Source: Platycnemis pennipes (taxonomy: Eukaryota; Arthropoda; Insecta; Odonata; Platycnemididae). Taken from it: a DNA stretch of 64,000 nt. The notes beneath the pieces were generated by a model that was not told the DNA's origin, did not search any database, and worked only from the letters and a program-made list of their open reading frames with translations. Position 1 is the stretch's first letter. Every line of letters starts with the position of its first letter. Positions 45,533 through 57,028 of this stretch are shown here, piece by piece. Position numbers and translations under genes: made by a program. The stretch spans positions 7,567,131 through 7,631,130 of the forward strand of contig OW121854.1 in NCBI GenBank assembly GCA_933228895.1. The letters are read 5' to 3'.

Positions 45533-46464
45533 TGACCCTTGGCGGAGATCGACAGTTGAATCAGCAAATACGAATACAGGAGGGATCAGTCTAAAGAATG
45601 TCTTTTTCACTAGGTGAATTAGAAAAACTTTTATGTATATTTATCATCTCGTTGCATGACGAAGTCAAATAAAAGATTAATTGCTAGGTAAATCTTTTTC
45701 ACGTATTGTTGTTGAGGCTTCCATGAAAGCTGCCGATACTTAGAGGCCAGTATCTAATGTTGAAGTAGAATCCTTAGTATCCTACGATGATTTCTATTCT
45801 GTTCGTTTCCATGCGCAACGATAGGCCGATTTCCAATTTATCAGGCGAGAAAACAATGGGTTTGCAAGAGGAATAATTTATTGATCAATCATGCGTCATT
45901 CAAATGCTGTGTTGGCCGTTGATACACTAAGTATAAGCAGGGGGACTTGGAGACACGCCACCGGGATACATGATGTAAATGCAAATATGTGGATGAGGAT
46001 TACGTGATGGTAGGTCTACTTGCTGTAGCTTAGAACACGAAAAGGGCGTTGATAAGATGACCGGGGTCCAGTATCGCTAGACTGCGGTAGATGGGACATT
46101 AGAGCTGGGAAAGGTGTTTGCATTTATTTGAACGCGTCCTCTTCGCGCTGGTTCTACTCTATAAGATCCTCCTGAATGTCCAGGCTTCGGCCACAATGGA
46201 ACCTTCTCCTTCGATTACAACGAATAGTTCATCTGCGTTTTAAGTCTGTACCCGCTTCAGAGCGGTGAAAAAGGAACAAGGATGCAAATGGAAGGGAAAG
46301 GACGATATCAAAGGAGGATTGAAGGTGGAAAGAAACCCGGCGTCGAAATCAGCCTTCTCTTAGCGAAAAGGTACCATTGTGAATGGTTCCGAATGTGGCT
46401 GGGTGAAATTCAGAACCTCAGCACAGTTCTCGACATCTCAGCTGCTAAGTCGTACCATCAACAT
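45533..46464. other. No recognisable feature
   Basis: Unique-looking DNA. Confidence 0.4.
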
Positions 46465-46725
46465 GTACGGAACGCCCTTCAAGCCTCCGCGATGGTGTAT
46501 GGCAAGGGGTGAGGATCCAAAAGTATCCACTACCAACATGCAACTAGGCTACTAAATGGAAACGTGTGAGATAATACATGCAGCTAGGTGGTTAGTATCG
46601 ACACAGTGATAAAGGTATTATTGGTCGTTAATACATGTATCATGCACAACAGACTAGCAATATTTCACCTACCTATCACTTTGTTATGCAGGCTCTTAGT
46701 ACGTGGGAAAAAGGACATTTTGCAT
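46465..46725 (-). mobile_element. CR1-like LINE 3' end, family B (degenerate)
   Basis: The plus strand reads ACGCCCTTCAAGCCTCCGCG, GTGTATGGCAAGGGGTGAGGATC, CCAACATGCAACTAGGC and CATGCACAACAGACTAGC, then CACCTACCTATCACTTTG. This is the reverse of the family B 3' UTR at 22.9-23.1 kb. The 5' boundary merges with a short duplicated TCAACCCATTAATATAAT (46726 and 46758). Confidence 0.65.
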
Positions 46726-46788
46726 CAACCCATTAATATAATTATTATGGTTACGTCAACCCATTAATATAATGTTATATATCATAAT

Positions 46789-47831
46789 ACCCAGGGGTAC
46801 ACTGAATCCTACAATGACCAAAGAATTATACACAGTCTGTACAAAACCAAGTAGCTGTGATTAAATCTGGACCCAGCAGTGAAGAGGCAAGAATAAGGAA
46901 AGGAGTGAGACAAGGCTGTGCAATGTCTCCCGGATTTTTAATGTTTACAGCGAGAGAGCGATCAATGAAATCAAAGAGACGTCTTCTGGAGTGACTATCC
47001 ACGGAGAAAAAATAAGCATGGCTTTTAAGCATGGTTTTCGATTCGCTGAAGACATAGTACCCATAGCAGAGACAGAGAGGGATCTGAACAAGATTCTAGT
47101 AACCGTAGAAAGGACAATGGCCATACATCCGCTTTAGATCAATAAGAAGAAGACTAAGATATTGGTGTGCAGCAAGAAAGAAGAGGACAAAACCAATGTC
47201 TAACTAACAAAACAAACACTATTAGAGGTGAAAGAGTTCTGTTACCTAGGAAGCCGAGTAACCAACGATGGACGAAGCAAGAAAGAAATAGTTAGTAGAA
47301 TAGCCCAGGCAAAGAGGGCATTCTTTCAAAAGAAGAATCTAATTACATCTGGAAATACAAGCGTAGAAGTAAGGAAAGAGTTGTAAAACATACATCTGGA
47401 GCATGTTTCTCTTACGGCAGTGAAGTATTGACGATGAGAGAAGCGGAGAGGAAAAGGGTGGAAGCATTCAGAATGAGGTGCTACAGAAGAATGCTGAAGA
47501 TTAAATGGATCGACCGAGTAGGTAACGAGGAAGTCTTAAGAAGAGTAGGAGAAAATAGAAGTCTGCTGAAAACTCTAAAAAGGAGAAGGGACAACTTAAT
47601 CGGACGTATCCTGAGACACGTGGGCCTGATGAAGATATCGTCGAGGGGAAAGTGAACGGGAAGATTGGAAAAGGCAGGCCTCGTATGAGTTGCATAGAAC
47701 AGGTTGTGAAGAATGTAAAAGAGAAGAATTAGCTAAATGGAAAGAAGTTGGCCGATAGAAGAATGGAGTGGAAAGCTGCGTCAAACCAATCCTAGGATGG
47801 TAGACCAATGATGATGATGACCCAGGGGTAC
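46789..47831 (+). mobile_element. LINE, family C, 3' half with 12-bp target duplications
   Basis: Flanked by acccaggggtac at 46789-46800 and 47820-47831. The body parallels the copy at 5.8-6.76 kb: AAGGAGTGAGACAAGGCTGTG (RT palm), RT and thumb, then SRVTNDGRSKKEIVSRIAQA, MREAERKRVEAFRMRCYRRM and NEEVLRRVGENRSLLKTLKR. It ends in a TGATGATGATGA tail. Multiple frameshifts. The longest open piece is 47428-47655. Confidence 0.88.
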
Positions 47832-48463
47832 CTTTGCAGGTACAATATGTACTCCAATTTGACTCGTTGTAGGAATTTTAAGATGTAAGCAGTAGAAGCG
47901 AGACTGTCGTTGAGGTTCTGAATATTGTTCTATCTCTTTACGGCTTGTCGCACTGCATATCGAGCGCGGCAGTGGCAGCGTGCCGCTCCCTCCGTCCTCC
48001 ACGGCATCCGCGCCGAGAGTGACGGCGGCGACGGCAGCCAGTGCCGCGGGTGCGGAGGGAGGGGGAGTGTGTATGCGCGCGTGTTGCCATGGGAAACTGC
48101 GCAGGTCGGGGGAGGGGGGATGTGTGTAAACACGGCGGCGGCGGCGCCCTCTGCTGTGGAGCGCCGGCGGCGTCTCCCGAATGCTCTTTCTCTCATCCCC
48201 GCTACATTTTTGCGACTCGAAAAGAGCCCGAGCGAAAATTACTCTCCCCGCCGCATTCGGAGGTGTTACAAGGGCTGCTCCTTTCCTGCAGAGCATCCCT
48301 ACGGTGAAGCTGTATACTTTATTCATTATTTCCTCTGTGCATGCAAGTTTTGACGAGTATTCGGAGAGTAACCGAAAACTATTGCTACAAACTAGGCTCC
48401 ATAATTTTTCCCGAGATGTTCGGTTAATTTGCTGTGCCCGATGAAATGTATTGCTCCTTTGCA
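47832..48463. other. GC-rich island (47940-48310), no recognisable gene
   Basis: A CpG-rich block with GGCGGCGACGGCAGCC and GGCGGCGGCGGCGCC runs. Frames are open on both strands; the longest, 48464-47781 minus, runs into the LINE C 3' tail and is therefore not a gene. It could be a promoter or first-exon island. It lies immediately downstream of a LINE C insertion. Confidence 0.35.
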
Positions 48464-48998
48464 AATGAGGGCGTTTACTCGGAACCGAAATCGCAATTTT
48501 TCAACGAAGTTGTTAAGATGGAAACGAAGAAAGAATTTTTTTGAAAAAATTAATCTTCTAACCACAACCATTCACTCATAAATCAAAAATTCAAATAAGA
48601 AAAAGGTGACGCTCACTGTAAAAGCTGTTGTGATAACATTGACGTCATTTTCCTCCCGTCCGTGACTGCTCTTATGGGAAGGGAAGGGAGTGGAGTGGGA
48701 TTCTCGGGAGGTCTGCTCACACGGATCCTGTCGCAATCGCTCCCATTGGCAGAGCCAGCTGTGTCCCCCCCTTTGCGATAAGGCGAAGTAGCTTCGCGGG
48801 CTCAGTTGTGATTGGACGAAGTCGATATACGTCAGAGGTTGCACCACACCCACTTTTCGGAAAGGATTAAAAACATCAGTTTTTCGCCGCTTATAACTCG
48901 AGAAAAAATTGACGGATCAAAAAACGGAAAAATACGGGTATTTTTATTTTACAAACTCTATAATATTCGGCAATAAAAAAATGATAAACGACCCCATT
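48464..48998 (+). mobile_element. Family E inverted-repeat element, copy 5 (535 bp)
   Basis: Termini AATGAGGGCGTTTAC and ATAAACGACCCCATT. TGACGTCA near 48641, and the AGCTTCGCGGGCTCAGTTGT and GATTGGACGAAGTCGATATA segments are kept. Same orientation as copies 1 and 4. Confidence 0.8.
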
Positions 48999-49151
48999 CC
49001 TGGTTCGATTGGCTTTGTGACCACATTTGTCGACACTGGATAAGGACGTTGCCTCCTGTATTTACTTATTTATCATTGGCCCGAAAACAACACATGTGAT
49101 CTATATATCGGGTACTTAGAGTATTAACTAATACACAGGCACAGATAACCC

Positions 49152-49218
49152 TCCCCGGTCGGGATTCGAACCCGCGACCCTGGAATTGGCGGGCGAGGGA
49201 TTATCCCCACCGGGGCCT
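49152..49218 (-). repeat. tRNA-like SINE head or decayed tRNA
   Basis: On the minus strand, CCCCGG and CCGGGG end pairs enclose GCGGGTTCGAATCCCGA (a T-arm with one mismatch). The whole is only ~63 nt, too short for a normal tRNA, and the D and anticodon arms do not fold properly. Treated as a SINE head or tRNA pseudogene. Confidence 0.4.
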
Positions 49219-50449
49219 GGTAAACAACCGCGCAATGCCATTTTTAAGCAGTTACTAGCGTCACCACACGATCATATTATCTGTTGCTCGAATTATAACT
49301 ATTATATTTGAATTGATCGCAATATCCGGAAAATACAAAGCCCTCGCCAAGTAGATGAAATAGGCGTTCAATATCATTGTCAAAAGATATTATAGAAGAA
49401 TACATAAGTACACAATAGGTTATGACAAAAAACAAAGTCATAGATGATGCTTGTATTAAAATTTAATCCGTTGATCTGGGAGCAGTGGGTGCCAGCCAGC
49501 AAAATTACTAGTCATTTGTTTTAATGTTTTATCCCGGTATTGAGATGTGGGAGTGGAGAAACATAAACATTATTAGAGTAGGATGAGAAAGGTTGACAAG
49601 TGCTGAGAATTATACGAGGACACAGGATGTAGTCTGTTGAAATAAAGGAAGAGATAGCTCAAGGAGTTGGAGGGGTTCGTTGAGGGAGGGAGGGAGGGTT
49701 TGTTCGAATGGAGGGGAGGGTGGAGGGAGGGTAGGTGGTCTGGCTGGAATCACGGGAAATGGGAACTGAAATGAAAAGCATTACCCGTGGATGTATCGGG
49801 CTGTTGGTGAATTAGAGTGTTAATAAGAGTTGAAAAGCTTCACTTTCCTCAAATTCTACTCGCTAGACTTGCTATAACTAGGAATAAAATTACATTATTT
49901 TGTATGATGAGCAAATACAAAATAAATCCGTTTCTGACAGTTGTCGTCCTGGAGAAATTAATGCTTAACTGATTCATCGGCCGTAGGGTAGAAGATAGGC
50001 GGAAGAGAATCATGAAGGCATAGGGAATCCAAGTAAATCAAGCAGGTAACTAAACAAATGTAATACTGAGTCGCAGGTTGGAAATTGTTTAGTTGAAAGA
50101 ACGAGGACGATTTCTTTAGTCAGGATTTTATTCTTACCCGAGGCAGTAAACTCATGCTTGCTACAGTTACACTTTAAAGGTGTATTATGTTTCGTAGTTG
50201 AAATCACTTGTTATGGTTTACTGTTCTGCAATACAAAGAGTCACCTGTTTGGCTAGTTTTATTCCGTTTTTCCGATTTTAAACAATGTCGGTCGAAGAAA
50301 ATTCTCTCACGTTAGCCCCTGGTGTTTCCCGGGATTTAGTAGCAAAGGTCTGCGTTGTTGTTTATTTTTTCAGGAATAATATGTTTAGCAGGAGTAGTAG
50401 TTGTAATTTATAAACATTCATGTGCCCTTGCTGCCAAATCGTGACATTG

Positions 50450-50518
50450 AGGCGCGCGACTAGTTTCGAACCTACGACCTTCGTGTCTGCAGGCCGAGGC
50501 GTTGCTTTTGTCTTGGCC
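50450..50518 (-). repeat. tRNA-like remnant
   Basis: On the minus strand, AAGGTCGTAGGTTCGAAACTA is a B-box with CCTCGGCCTGCAGACACG upstream. No cloverleaf. Confidence 0.35.
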
Positions 50519-50992
50519 AGCTACTCCTTTGAATACATCTCGAATTATAATGCGCCCTGTTCGTCAACTTCAAGTGGATGTACATTTTCTGACTCCTAAC
50601 TCGTTCGCCTTTCGTTGGTCATTCACTTTTAACTATTCCGACGACAGGAACTTGATTTAGGAACGCTAGGGGTGGATATTTTTACTGATAACATTGAGGT
50701 CAGTAATAGACCAGGCGTCTGAACTTACATTCTTCCTTCTAAGAAAAGACTGGAGTCTTTCCTGCGGTTGGCGGGTGAAAAATGAGCCAAAAATTTCAGA
50801 GGGAAGAGTTAATTTTCTCTCGTCTGATCTGCCAGGCCTTTTGTTTCTGGTATCGTCTCTCAGGAAACTGCACGTCCGTGGTCCAGGAAAAAGGAAAGGT
50901 TGCGTGCGTAATTGCTCTCCGTCCAAAAAATGAAGGAACAGGAGCGTCTAACTACCCGTGGGACGACGGCCTGGCTCCTTTTTTTTTATTCC

Positions 50993-50997
50993 CATGG
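50993..50997 (+). repeat. Target site duplication of the BEL/Pao element, left copy
   Basis: catgg immediately before the 5' LTR. The same five bases follow the 3' LTR at 57397-57401. Five-base duplications are usual for BEL/Pao integration. Confidence 0.92.
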
Positions 50998-51365
50998 TGT
51001 TCGATATCTTGTTAAACGCCCTTCTCTTTTTTTTTTCTTCGTTATGGTGGAGCTGCTATCGCCCTCCCCTCCTTCCCCTCTCTCGGAACCCAGGCGAAGG
51101 AGTCTCTCGCCCTCTCTCTCTCTCTTGTGTGCAGTCGGCTGATGCAGTTCGCCCCCTCTCTCTCTCTCTCTCTCTGCCGTACACCGCCTGGACGTCTCCT
51201 CTTCCTGTCGCATACCAGTGGTCGGACCTCCTTCGGCGTGGGCACGGCTGGTCCTTCGGACGGATTTTAATCGACCTCTCCAAAATTCTGTTAACCGTTA
51301 CTGTTTCAATTTATTTGTTGTAATTAAATATTTTTATGTTGAAAATGTGGTTAATTTCCCCCACA
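50998..51365 (+). repeat. 5' LTR of the BEL/Pao element (368 bp)
   Basis: Begins TGTTCGATATC and ends CCCCACA, so it has TG...CA boundaries. Contains a CT-rich microsatellite block (51110-51176) and an ATTAAA polyadenylation-type hexamer at 51323-51328. As the 5' LTR it should hold the promoter. I could not identify a TATA box. Confidence 0.93.
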
Positions 51366-51372
51366 TTTCTTT

Positions 51373-51389
51373 TGGTCCTTCGGGCCGGA
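51373..51389 (+). other. Putative primer-binding site
   Basis: TGGTCCTTCGGGCCGGA starts 8 bases after the LTR and opens with TGG, complementary to a tRNA CCA end. I could not assign the tRNA. Confidence 0.55.
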
Positions 51390-51678
51390 TTCATTGTACC
51401 CAGTGCTTGGTAGATACAGCTAATTAGTATCGTTGCTAATTGTGGATCTGTTTTTGTTCTTTTTATGTTTTATATCTCTGTACGTGGAATTGAGTTGTAT
51501 GGACTCCTGACGGATGACGACACGTGCTCCTGACTCATCGTGGATTTGACGTGGTCACCGACAAGCGTATGCTATACCACTCCTCTCTTTTCCCGTCCCA
51601 TTCTCTACCTTGCGGCTGCCCACGGAAAAGCGGTAAGGACATTTATTATTATCTCCTTAGTGCGAGTGTACAAGTGAA

Positions 51679-54600
51679 ATGAATTCCACAACCTTTGCCC
51701 GGAAGTCAAATCTCCAGAAAAGGAGACTTGAAAAGATCCAAGGTTCCGTGTTCGCAACGGAAGCCTCCGCAAAAGTTTCGCCCCTTACGGACATCCAAAT
51801 TAGACGTTTACGGTGTTGGAAGAATGAGCTTGATAGCACTATGAGTGAATTTAATGATTTAGTTAATCGTTTCACCGACGTAGAGACGACCTCGGATCAA
51901 GATGATGATGAACTTGTTATGAGATTAAGGGAAGAAATGTTAGACCTCTATGTCGAAACAGCGTGTGTTATTTCTGCATTGCTACCGAGTGCTAACGGTC
52001 AATCTGAAAACCCCTGTGAAAATCCGCAACCGCGATCCTCTGTTCGCTTACCCAAGCTCGAGTTGCCCCAATTTGCTGGCGAACCCATTAGATGGATGCC
52101 CTATTATAACGCGTTTGATATGACAATCCATAAGAATCCAGTATTAGCCCCAGTCGAGAAATTCCAGTATTTGTTAAGTTCTCTTCGTGGCGAAGCTCTG
52201 CAACTAATTTCTGGACTGCCCATCACCGGTGAAAATTACATTATTGCTTGGGACTTGCTACATAAGCGCTACCACAATGTGCGGAAACTAGTTTCTCTCC
52301 ACGTAAGCAAGATTATGGACATGCCACCTATAACTGACGGATCACTTTCAACCATTCGCTCGTTTCTATCTACTTACTTTGAAAATACGCAAGCATTAAC
52401 TGCTTTACAGTATGATATTACCCAAGAAAACGTTTTGCTTCTCTCAATCCTCACTCGGAAATTGAATTTCGAAACTCGGAAGCGCTTTGAAGATACGCGA
52501 GGCGTCAATCATGAACTTCCTGCGGTCTCCGATTTGATCAAGTTTTTGGAAGCCGAATGCGTTCATTTTGAAGACGCAATAATTGACGGCCGATCAAAGG
52601 GAACAATAAAAAATTCTCAGAACAAAATTCATAAAACTGCTCTGATTACTACTACGGGGAATAGCTGTGCATTCTGTCGAAACCCAAGCCATGTCATTTA
52701 CTCGTGCTCTGCCTTTAAAGAGAAATCGCCTCAACAAAGGCAAGAAATAGTGAGGGAGAAAAAGTGGTGTTACAACTGTCTTGGAACATCTCACACTGTA
52801 AAATCGTGCAATTCCTCCCGGAGATGCATCAGTTGCGATAAGAGACATCACTCCCTACTGCATTTTGACTTGAATTCTCATTCATCGCCAAAGAGTCGCC
52901 AGGATACCGCAACCGCTAGTGAACAATTGACCTCATTGTTAACTTCCGTTAACTCATCACCGGAATTATCTGCCGAAAAACGTTTTGTCGGCATATCGTC
53001 GGCCAAACCTAATATGTCAGTTTTGTTAGCAACGACTTTGATTCGTTTGACTACACCGAGTGGCTTCTCTCATGTCGTTAGAGGAATTCTAGACTCTGCC
53101 GCTCAATGCAGTTTCATTTCGGAACGCTGCGCTCAAGTCTTAAACGTCTCACGCCGAAAAATACCCAGTGACATTAATGGAATATCACAATCTCAAGTGA
53201 AATCTCATGGAGTAACCTGTCTTAGTTTATCTTCAATCAATGGCAAGGTGCTCACTCATTCACATCCGATGGTTATTTTACAAAATATCACTTCCAATTT
53301 GCCTACCGCAACTATTTCGCCTGAAGTAAAGGAGAAAGTAAAATCATTTGTCTTGGCGGATCCGACCTTTGATGTACCCTCTCCTGTTGATGTTTTAATT
53401 GGAGCTGATCTTTTTCCTCACGTGTTCACGGGACTCCGCTGCATTCTTGGAGATAATTATCCAGTGGCTTTCGATACCATTTTTGGCTTCGTTCTAATGG
53501 GAACAACTGCAATCATTCCAGCTTCTGAAAGCAATCACCAGCACTCCGTCGCTTTAATTTCAACTCATGATTCTGATCTTCATGCTTCTATCCAACAGTT
53601 TTGGCAGCTGGAGGAAGTGCCTCATCTCTCTCTCTCCCCTCAAGACCGGCTATGTGAAGAACATTTCCAATCTACCCATACCAGAGATGAAACGGGACGT
53701 TACATCACTCGGTTGCCGTTCAAGAATCATCATTCCCATCTCGGAGACTCATCGCTGAACGCCAAAAGAAGATTCTTCGGTTTGGAAAGAAAACTGTCAG
53801 CACAACCCCTCATGAGAGAGAAGTATAATAAATTTATGTCTGAGTATCTAGATCTAGGTCATATGGAAGCTTGTGGTCAATTCTCAGGATTTCCACATTA
53901 TTTCCTACCGCACCATGGAGTCTTCAAAAATCAGGATCCAAATTCCAATCTTCGCGTAGTGTTTGATGCCAGTTCAAAGACTTCAACCAACGTCTCACTC
54001 AATGACATTTTATTGTCGGGGCCCAAATTACAAAATGACATTTGTGAAGTTATTCTGCGATTTAGGTGCCACTCAGTTGTATTCGCGTGCGATATCCGTC
54101 AAATGTATCGACAGATCAAAATACATCCCGATGACCAGCACTTCCAGTTAATTTTTTGGCGTGAAAACCCTACGGACCCTCTCACAGTATACAAATTGAC
54201 AACTGTTACTTACGGAGTCACAAGCGCACCCTTTCTAGCTATCCGCACCCTTCATCAGTTGGCTGAAGATGAAGGTGCCAAATTTCCGCGAGCTGCTCAC
54301 GTCCTAACCTCTCAAACATTTGTTGATGACATCATTGCTGGTGCAGATAGTGTGCAAGAGGCACTCACCCTTCAAAATGAATTAACACAGCTTCTCTCAT
54401 TAGGCGGTTTTCAGTTAAGAAAGTGGTGCAGCAACTCGGATAGTTTGGTATCCCATATTCCGGAAGAAGATAGGGAAATACCTCTCTCCTTCCAGCATTC
54501 AGAGCAACCTATCTACAATATACTGGGGATGCAGTGGAATTCTGCATCTGATCACTTTTCTTATGCTGTGAATATATCCAAAATACCTCACTCTAAACGT

Positions 54601-56880
54601 TCAGTGCTCTCCGCTGTTGCAAGAATATACGACCCCTGCGGTTGGTTGACTCCTGTGGTACTTTTAGCCAAGTCATTTATCCAATACCTATGGACCCTGG
54701 GCCTGCAATGGGATGATCCACTCCCTCCAAATGTTGCTCTCCGATGGGAGGGAATTCTGAAGCATCTTTCTAGAGTAACGGAAATTACTCTACCTCGCTC
54801 ATTGTTCCTTACTAAATCAGCCAGTGTCCAGCTACATGGATTTTCCGATGCATCGGAGTTAGGATATGCCGCAGTCATTTATTTAAGATGTGCTTCTGTT
54901 GATATCAGCCCCAAAATAACATTACTCATGGCTAAATCTCGTGTCGCACCCCTCAAACGTATTTCTCTACCTCGAATGGAACTTTGTGGTGCATATTTGT
55001 TAGCAAAAATGATCCACTACAGTGTTAGCTTGGTGTCAAATTACAGCCAAATCGAGTCCGTCACGGCCTGGTGTGACTCAACCATTGCTCTGTCCTGGAT
55101 CCGCACTCCTCCTTATCGCCTAAAGGTATATGTAGCCAATCGAGTAGCTCAGATTCAAGAATGCTTACCTCCTGAAAGATGGCTTCACGTTTCATCGCAA
55201 CACAACTCAGCTGATTGTGCCTCACGGGGGATTCCCACTCCACTCTTTGATAAGAATTCCATATGGTGGTCTGGCCCTCGATGGCTCTCTCTTCCGATGG
55301 AATATTGGCCAAAATCTCAATTCACTCTTATGGACGAGGATTTACCGGAAGTAAAACAACCAGCATTCAACGTTTGCTCCTCCACAGTATCAAATGAGTG
55401 GGATATACTTCTTAGGTTCTCCAAGTGGTCAAAACTTCAGCGCGTAATAGCATACATCAGACGGTTTGCGCAAAATTGTCGCCGTCAGGACAGTGAACAT
55501 GGTATGCTTTCATCTCAAGAACTCCAAAAGGCCACACATGTCATTTGCTTCCTCATTCAGCAAACTGCTTTTAAGGAAGAGCTGCTACTACTCCAAAAGG
55601 GACAACCTTGTACCGCGAGAATTCAACGTCTATCCCCCCTCGTGGACGCCGAAGGCTTGCTCCGAGTTGGAGGTAGACTAGAACACGCTGGCCTCCCATA
55701 TTCTGGAAAACACCAAGTTTTGCTGCCCAAGTCACACCATGTAGTTAACCTCCTCATTGATTACTATCACATAAAATATTTACATGCTGGGCCTACACTC
55801 CTGCAGTCTATTTTATGTGAACGCTTTTGGATAATCTCTGCACGATCCGTTATCCGCTCTCGGATTTTTAAATGCATCCGCTGTTTTCGGTGCCAACCTA
55901 AAAACGTGCCACCTCTGATGGGAGACTTGCCGAAGTACCGCGTAAACCAAGTACGAGCATTTCAGAAAACTGGAATGGACTATGCTGGACCGTATACTAT
56001 TAAGAGCCATGCACTAAGAAAAATGGTTCCACTTAAGGCCTATTTGTGCCTCTTTATCTGTATGTGCACAAAGGCTGTTCACCTCGAAGTTGTAACCGAT
56101 CTCTCAACGGACACCTTCATTGCCGCACTAACTCGGTTCGTATCGAGACGAGGACTAAGTACCGACCTCTACTCAGATTGTGGGACGAATTTCATTGGAG
56201 CATCCACTCAGCTGAAAAGGACAATAAGGAGATTTTATTCTTCCCCGATCATCAAAGATGACATTTCCCATTTTGCAGCCGACAACAATATTAAATTCCA
56301 CTTCATACCACCCGCTGCGCCACACCAAGGAGGATTGTGGGAAAGGGCGATTAAAAGTGCCAAAACTCTTCTAAGTCGATCCATTGGGCAAACGATTCTC
56401 ACCCTGCAGGAATTCACTACTCTTGTTGTCAAAGTAGAAGCCATGCTTAATTCGCGTCCACTGACACCTCTTTCATCAGATCCTGCTGATGTATCGGCGC
56501 TGACCCCGGGACATTTTCTCATCGGAACCTCGTTGACCGCCCTTCCCGAGGATGACTACGCCGCCCTAATCACAAATCGACTGAGCCGATGGCAGACGGT
56601 GCAAGCACTCTCTCAACGCATTTGGAACCGATGGCATCGGGAGTACCTACATACTCTCCAACAACGCTCCAAATGGACTTTACGAAAGGACAATCTTAAG
56701 GTTGGAGATTTAGTTGTAGTACACTCACCAAAGACTCCTCCTCTCCAGTGGAGCTTAGCCCGTGTGACAAGGACCTCACCAGGTGACGATGGGATAGTTC
56801 GTGTGGTGCAGCTGCATACCCCCAAAGGTACCCTTACCCGTCCTGCCATCCGAGTATTCCCTCTCCCGATTGACGATTGA
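51679..56880 (+). CDS. BEL/Pao gag-pol polyprotein, 1733 aa, intact
   Basis: A single frame encodes the whole polyprotein, as is usual in this family. Gag: a DUF1759-like capsid region at residues ~124-280 (from LPKLELPQFAGEPIRW), then knuckles CAFCRNPSHVIYSC and CYNCLGTSHTVKSC (both CX2CX4HX4C) near residues 330-375, and a third, weaker CISC..HH knuckle. Aspartic protease: LDSAAQCSFIS near residue 471. RT: RVVFDASSK near residue 757 and the catalytic F881-V-D883-D884. RNase H: D1057, E1101, D1133, D1179. Integrase: an H2C2 finger (HH...CIRCFRC), then D1434, D1500 and E1555. C-terminal DUF5641-like tail from ~1645. The ATG at 51679 is the first in frame after a ~310-base leader. The product would copy the element's RNA to DNA in a cytoplasmic particle and integrate it. 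Stop TGA at 56878. Confidence 0.95.
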   Translation: MNSTTFARKSNLQKRRLEKIQGSVFATEASAKVSPLTDIQIRRLRCWKNELDSTMSEFNDLVNRFTDVETTSDQDDDELVMRLREEMLDLYVETACVISALLPSANGQSENPCENPQPRSSVRLPKLELPQFAGEPIRWMPYYNAFDMTIHKNPVLAPVEKFQYLLSSLRGEALQLISGLPITGENYIIAWDLLHKRYHNVRKLVSLHVSKIMDMPPITDGSLSTIRSFLSTYFENTQALTALQYDITQENVLLLSILTRKLNFETRKRFEDTRGVNHELPAVSDLIKFLEAECVHFEDAIIDGRSKGTIKNSQNKIHKTALITTTGNSCAFCRNPSHVIYSCSAFKEKSPQQRQEIVREKKWCYNCLGTSHTVKSCNSSRRCISCDKRHHSLLHFDLNSHSSPKSRQDTATASEQLTSLLTSVNSSPELSAEKRFVGISSAKPNMSVLLATTLIRLTTPSGFSHVVRGILDSAAQCSFISERCAQVLNVSRRKIPSDINGISQSQVKSHGVTCLSLSSINGKVLTHSHPMVILQNITSNLPTATISPEVKEKVKSFVLADPTFDVPSPVDVLIGADLFPHVFTGLRCILGDNYPVAFDTIFGFVLMGTTAIIPASESNHQHSVALISTHDSDLHASIQQFWQLEEVPHLSLSPQDRLCEEHFQSTHTRDETGRYITRLPFKNHHSHLGDSSLNAKRRFFGLERKLSAQPLMREKYNKFMSEYLDLGHMEACGQFSGFPHYFLPHHGVFKNQDPNSNLRVVFDASSKTSTNVSLNDILLSGPKLQNDICEVILRFRCHSVVFACDIRQMYRQIKIHPDDQHFQLIFWRENPTDPLTVYKLTTVTYGVTSAPFLAIRTLHQLAEDEGAKFPRAAHVLTSQTFVDDIIAGADSVQEALTLQNELTQLLSLGGFQLRKWCSNSDSLVSHIPEEDREIPLSFQHSEQPIYNILGMQWNSASDHFSYAVNISKIPHSKRSVLSAVARIYDPCGWLTPVVLLAKSFIQYLWTLGLQWDDPLPPNVALRWEGILKHLSRVTEITLPRSLFLTKSASVQLHGFSDASELGYAAVIYLRCASVDISPKITLLMAKSRVAPLKRISLPRMELCGAYLLAKMIHYSVSLVSNYSQIESVTAWCDSTIALSWIRTPPYRLKVYVANRVAQIQECLPPERWLHVSSQHNSADCASRGIPTPLFDKNSIWWSGPRWLSLPMEYWPKSQFTLMDEDLPEVKQPAFNVCSSTVSNEWDILLRFSKWSKLQRVIAYIRRFAQNCRRQDSEHGMLSSQELQKATHVICFLIQQTAFKEELLLLQKGQPCTARIQRLSPLVDAEGLLRVGGRLEHAGLPYSGKHQVLLPKSHHVVNLLIDYYHIKYLHAGPTLLQSILCERFWIISARSVIRSRIFKCIRCFRCQPKNVPPLMGDLPKYRVNQVRAFQKTGMDYAGPYTIKSHALRKMVPLKAYLCLFICMCTKAVHLEVVTDLSTDTFIAALTRFVSRRGLSTDLYSDCGTNFIGASTQLKRTIRRFYSSPIIKDDISHFAADNNIKFHFIPPAAPHQGGLWERAIKSAKTLLSRSIGQTILTLQEFTTLVVKVEAMLNSRPLTPLSSDPADVSALTPGHFLIGTSLTALPEDDYAALITNRLSRWQTVQALSQRIWNRWHREYLHTLQQRSKWTLRKDNLKVGDLVVVHSPKTPPLQWSLARVTRTSPGDDGIVRVVQLHTPKGTLTRPAIRVFPLPIDD

Positions 56881-57015
56881 CAATTGACGTGACATGATTC
56901 ACATTTATTACTCATGTTCATTTTGTGATTGGCTGAATTTATGTTCTTGTAATTGATTGCATTTTTCTTCATTGTATTATGAATGCTCTGTTTTCTGTTG
57001 TTGAACAAGTTGTTC

Positions 57016-57028
57016 AAGGGGGGCGGGA
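57016..57028 (+). other. Polypurine tract
   Basis: AAGGGGGGCGGGA directly abuts the 3' LTR, the expected plus-strand primer site. One pyrimidine interrupts it. Confidence 0.75.

Larger units (their letters stand above)
48999..50992. other. No recognisable gene; two tRNA-like remnants
   Basis: Unique-looking DNA with a GGGAGG-rich run near 49685-49735. The tRNA-like remnants at 49.15 and 50.46 kb are listed separately. The stretch ends at the BEL target duplication. Confidence 0.4.

Noticed and set aside
47781..48464. 227-codon minus-strand frame
   Set aside because: Its 3' end runs into the LINE C tail (the HHHH run is the TGATGATGA tail reversed) and the middle is low-complexity GC-rich. 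Not a gene.
49152..49218. A real tRNA gene
   Set aside because: About 63 nt between the end pairs, and the D and anticodon arms do not fold.
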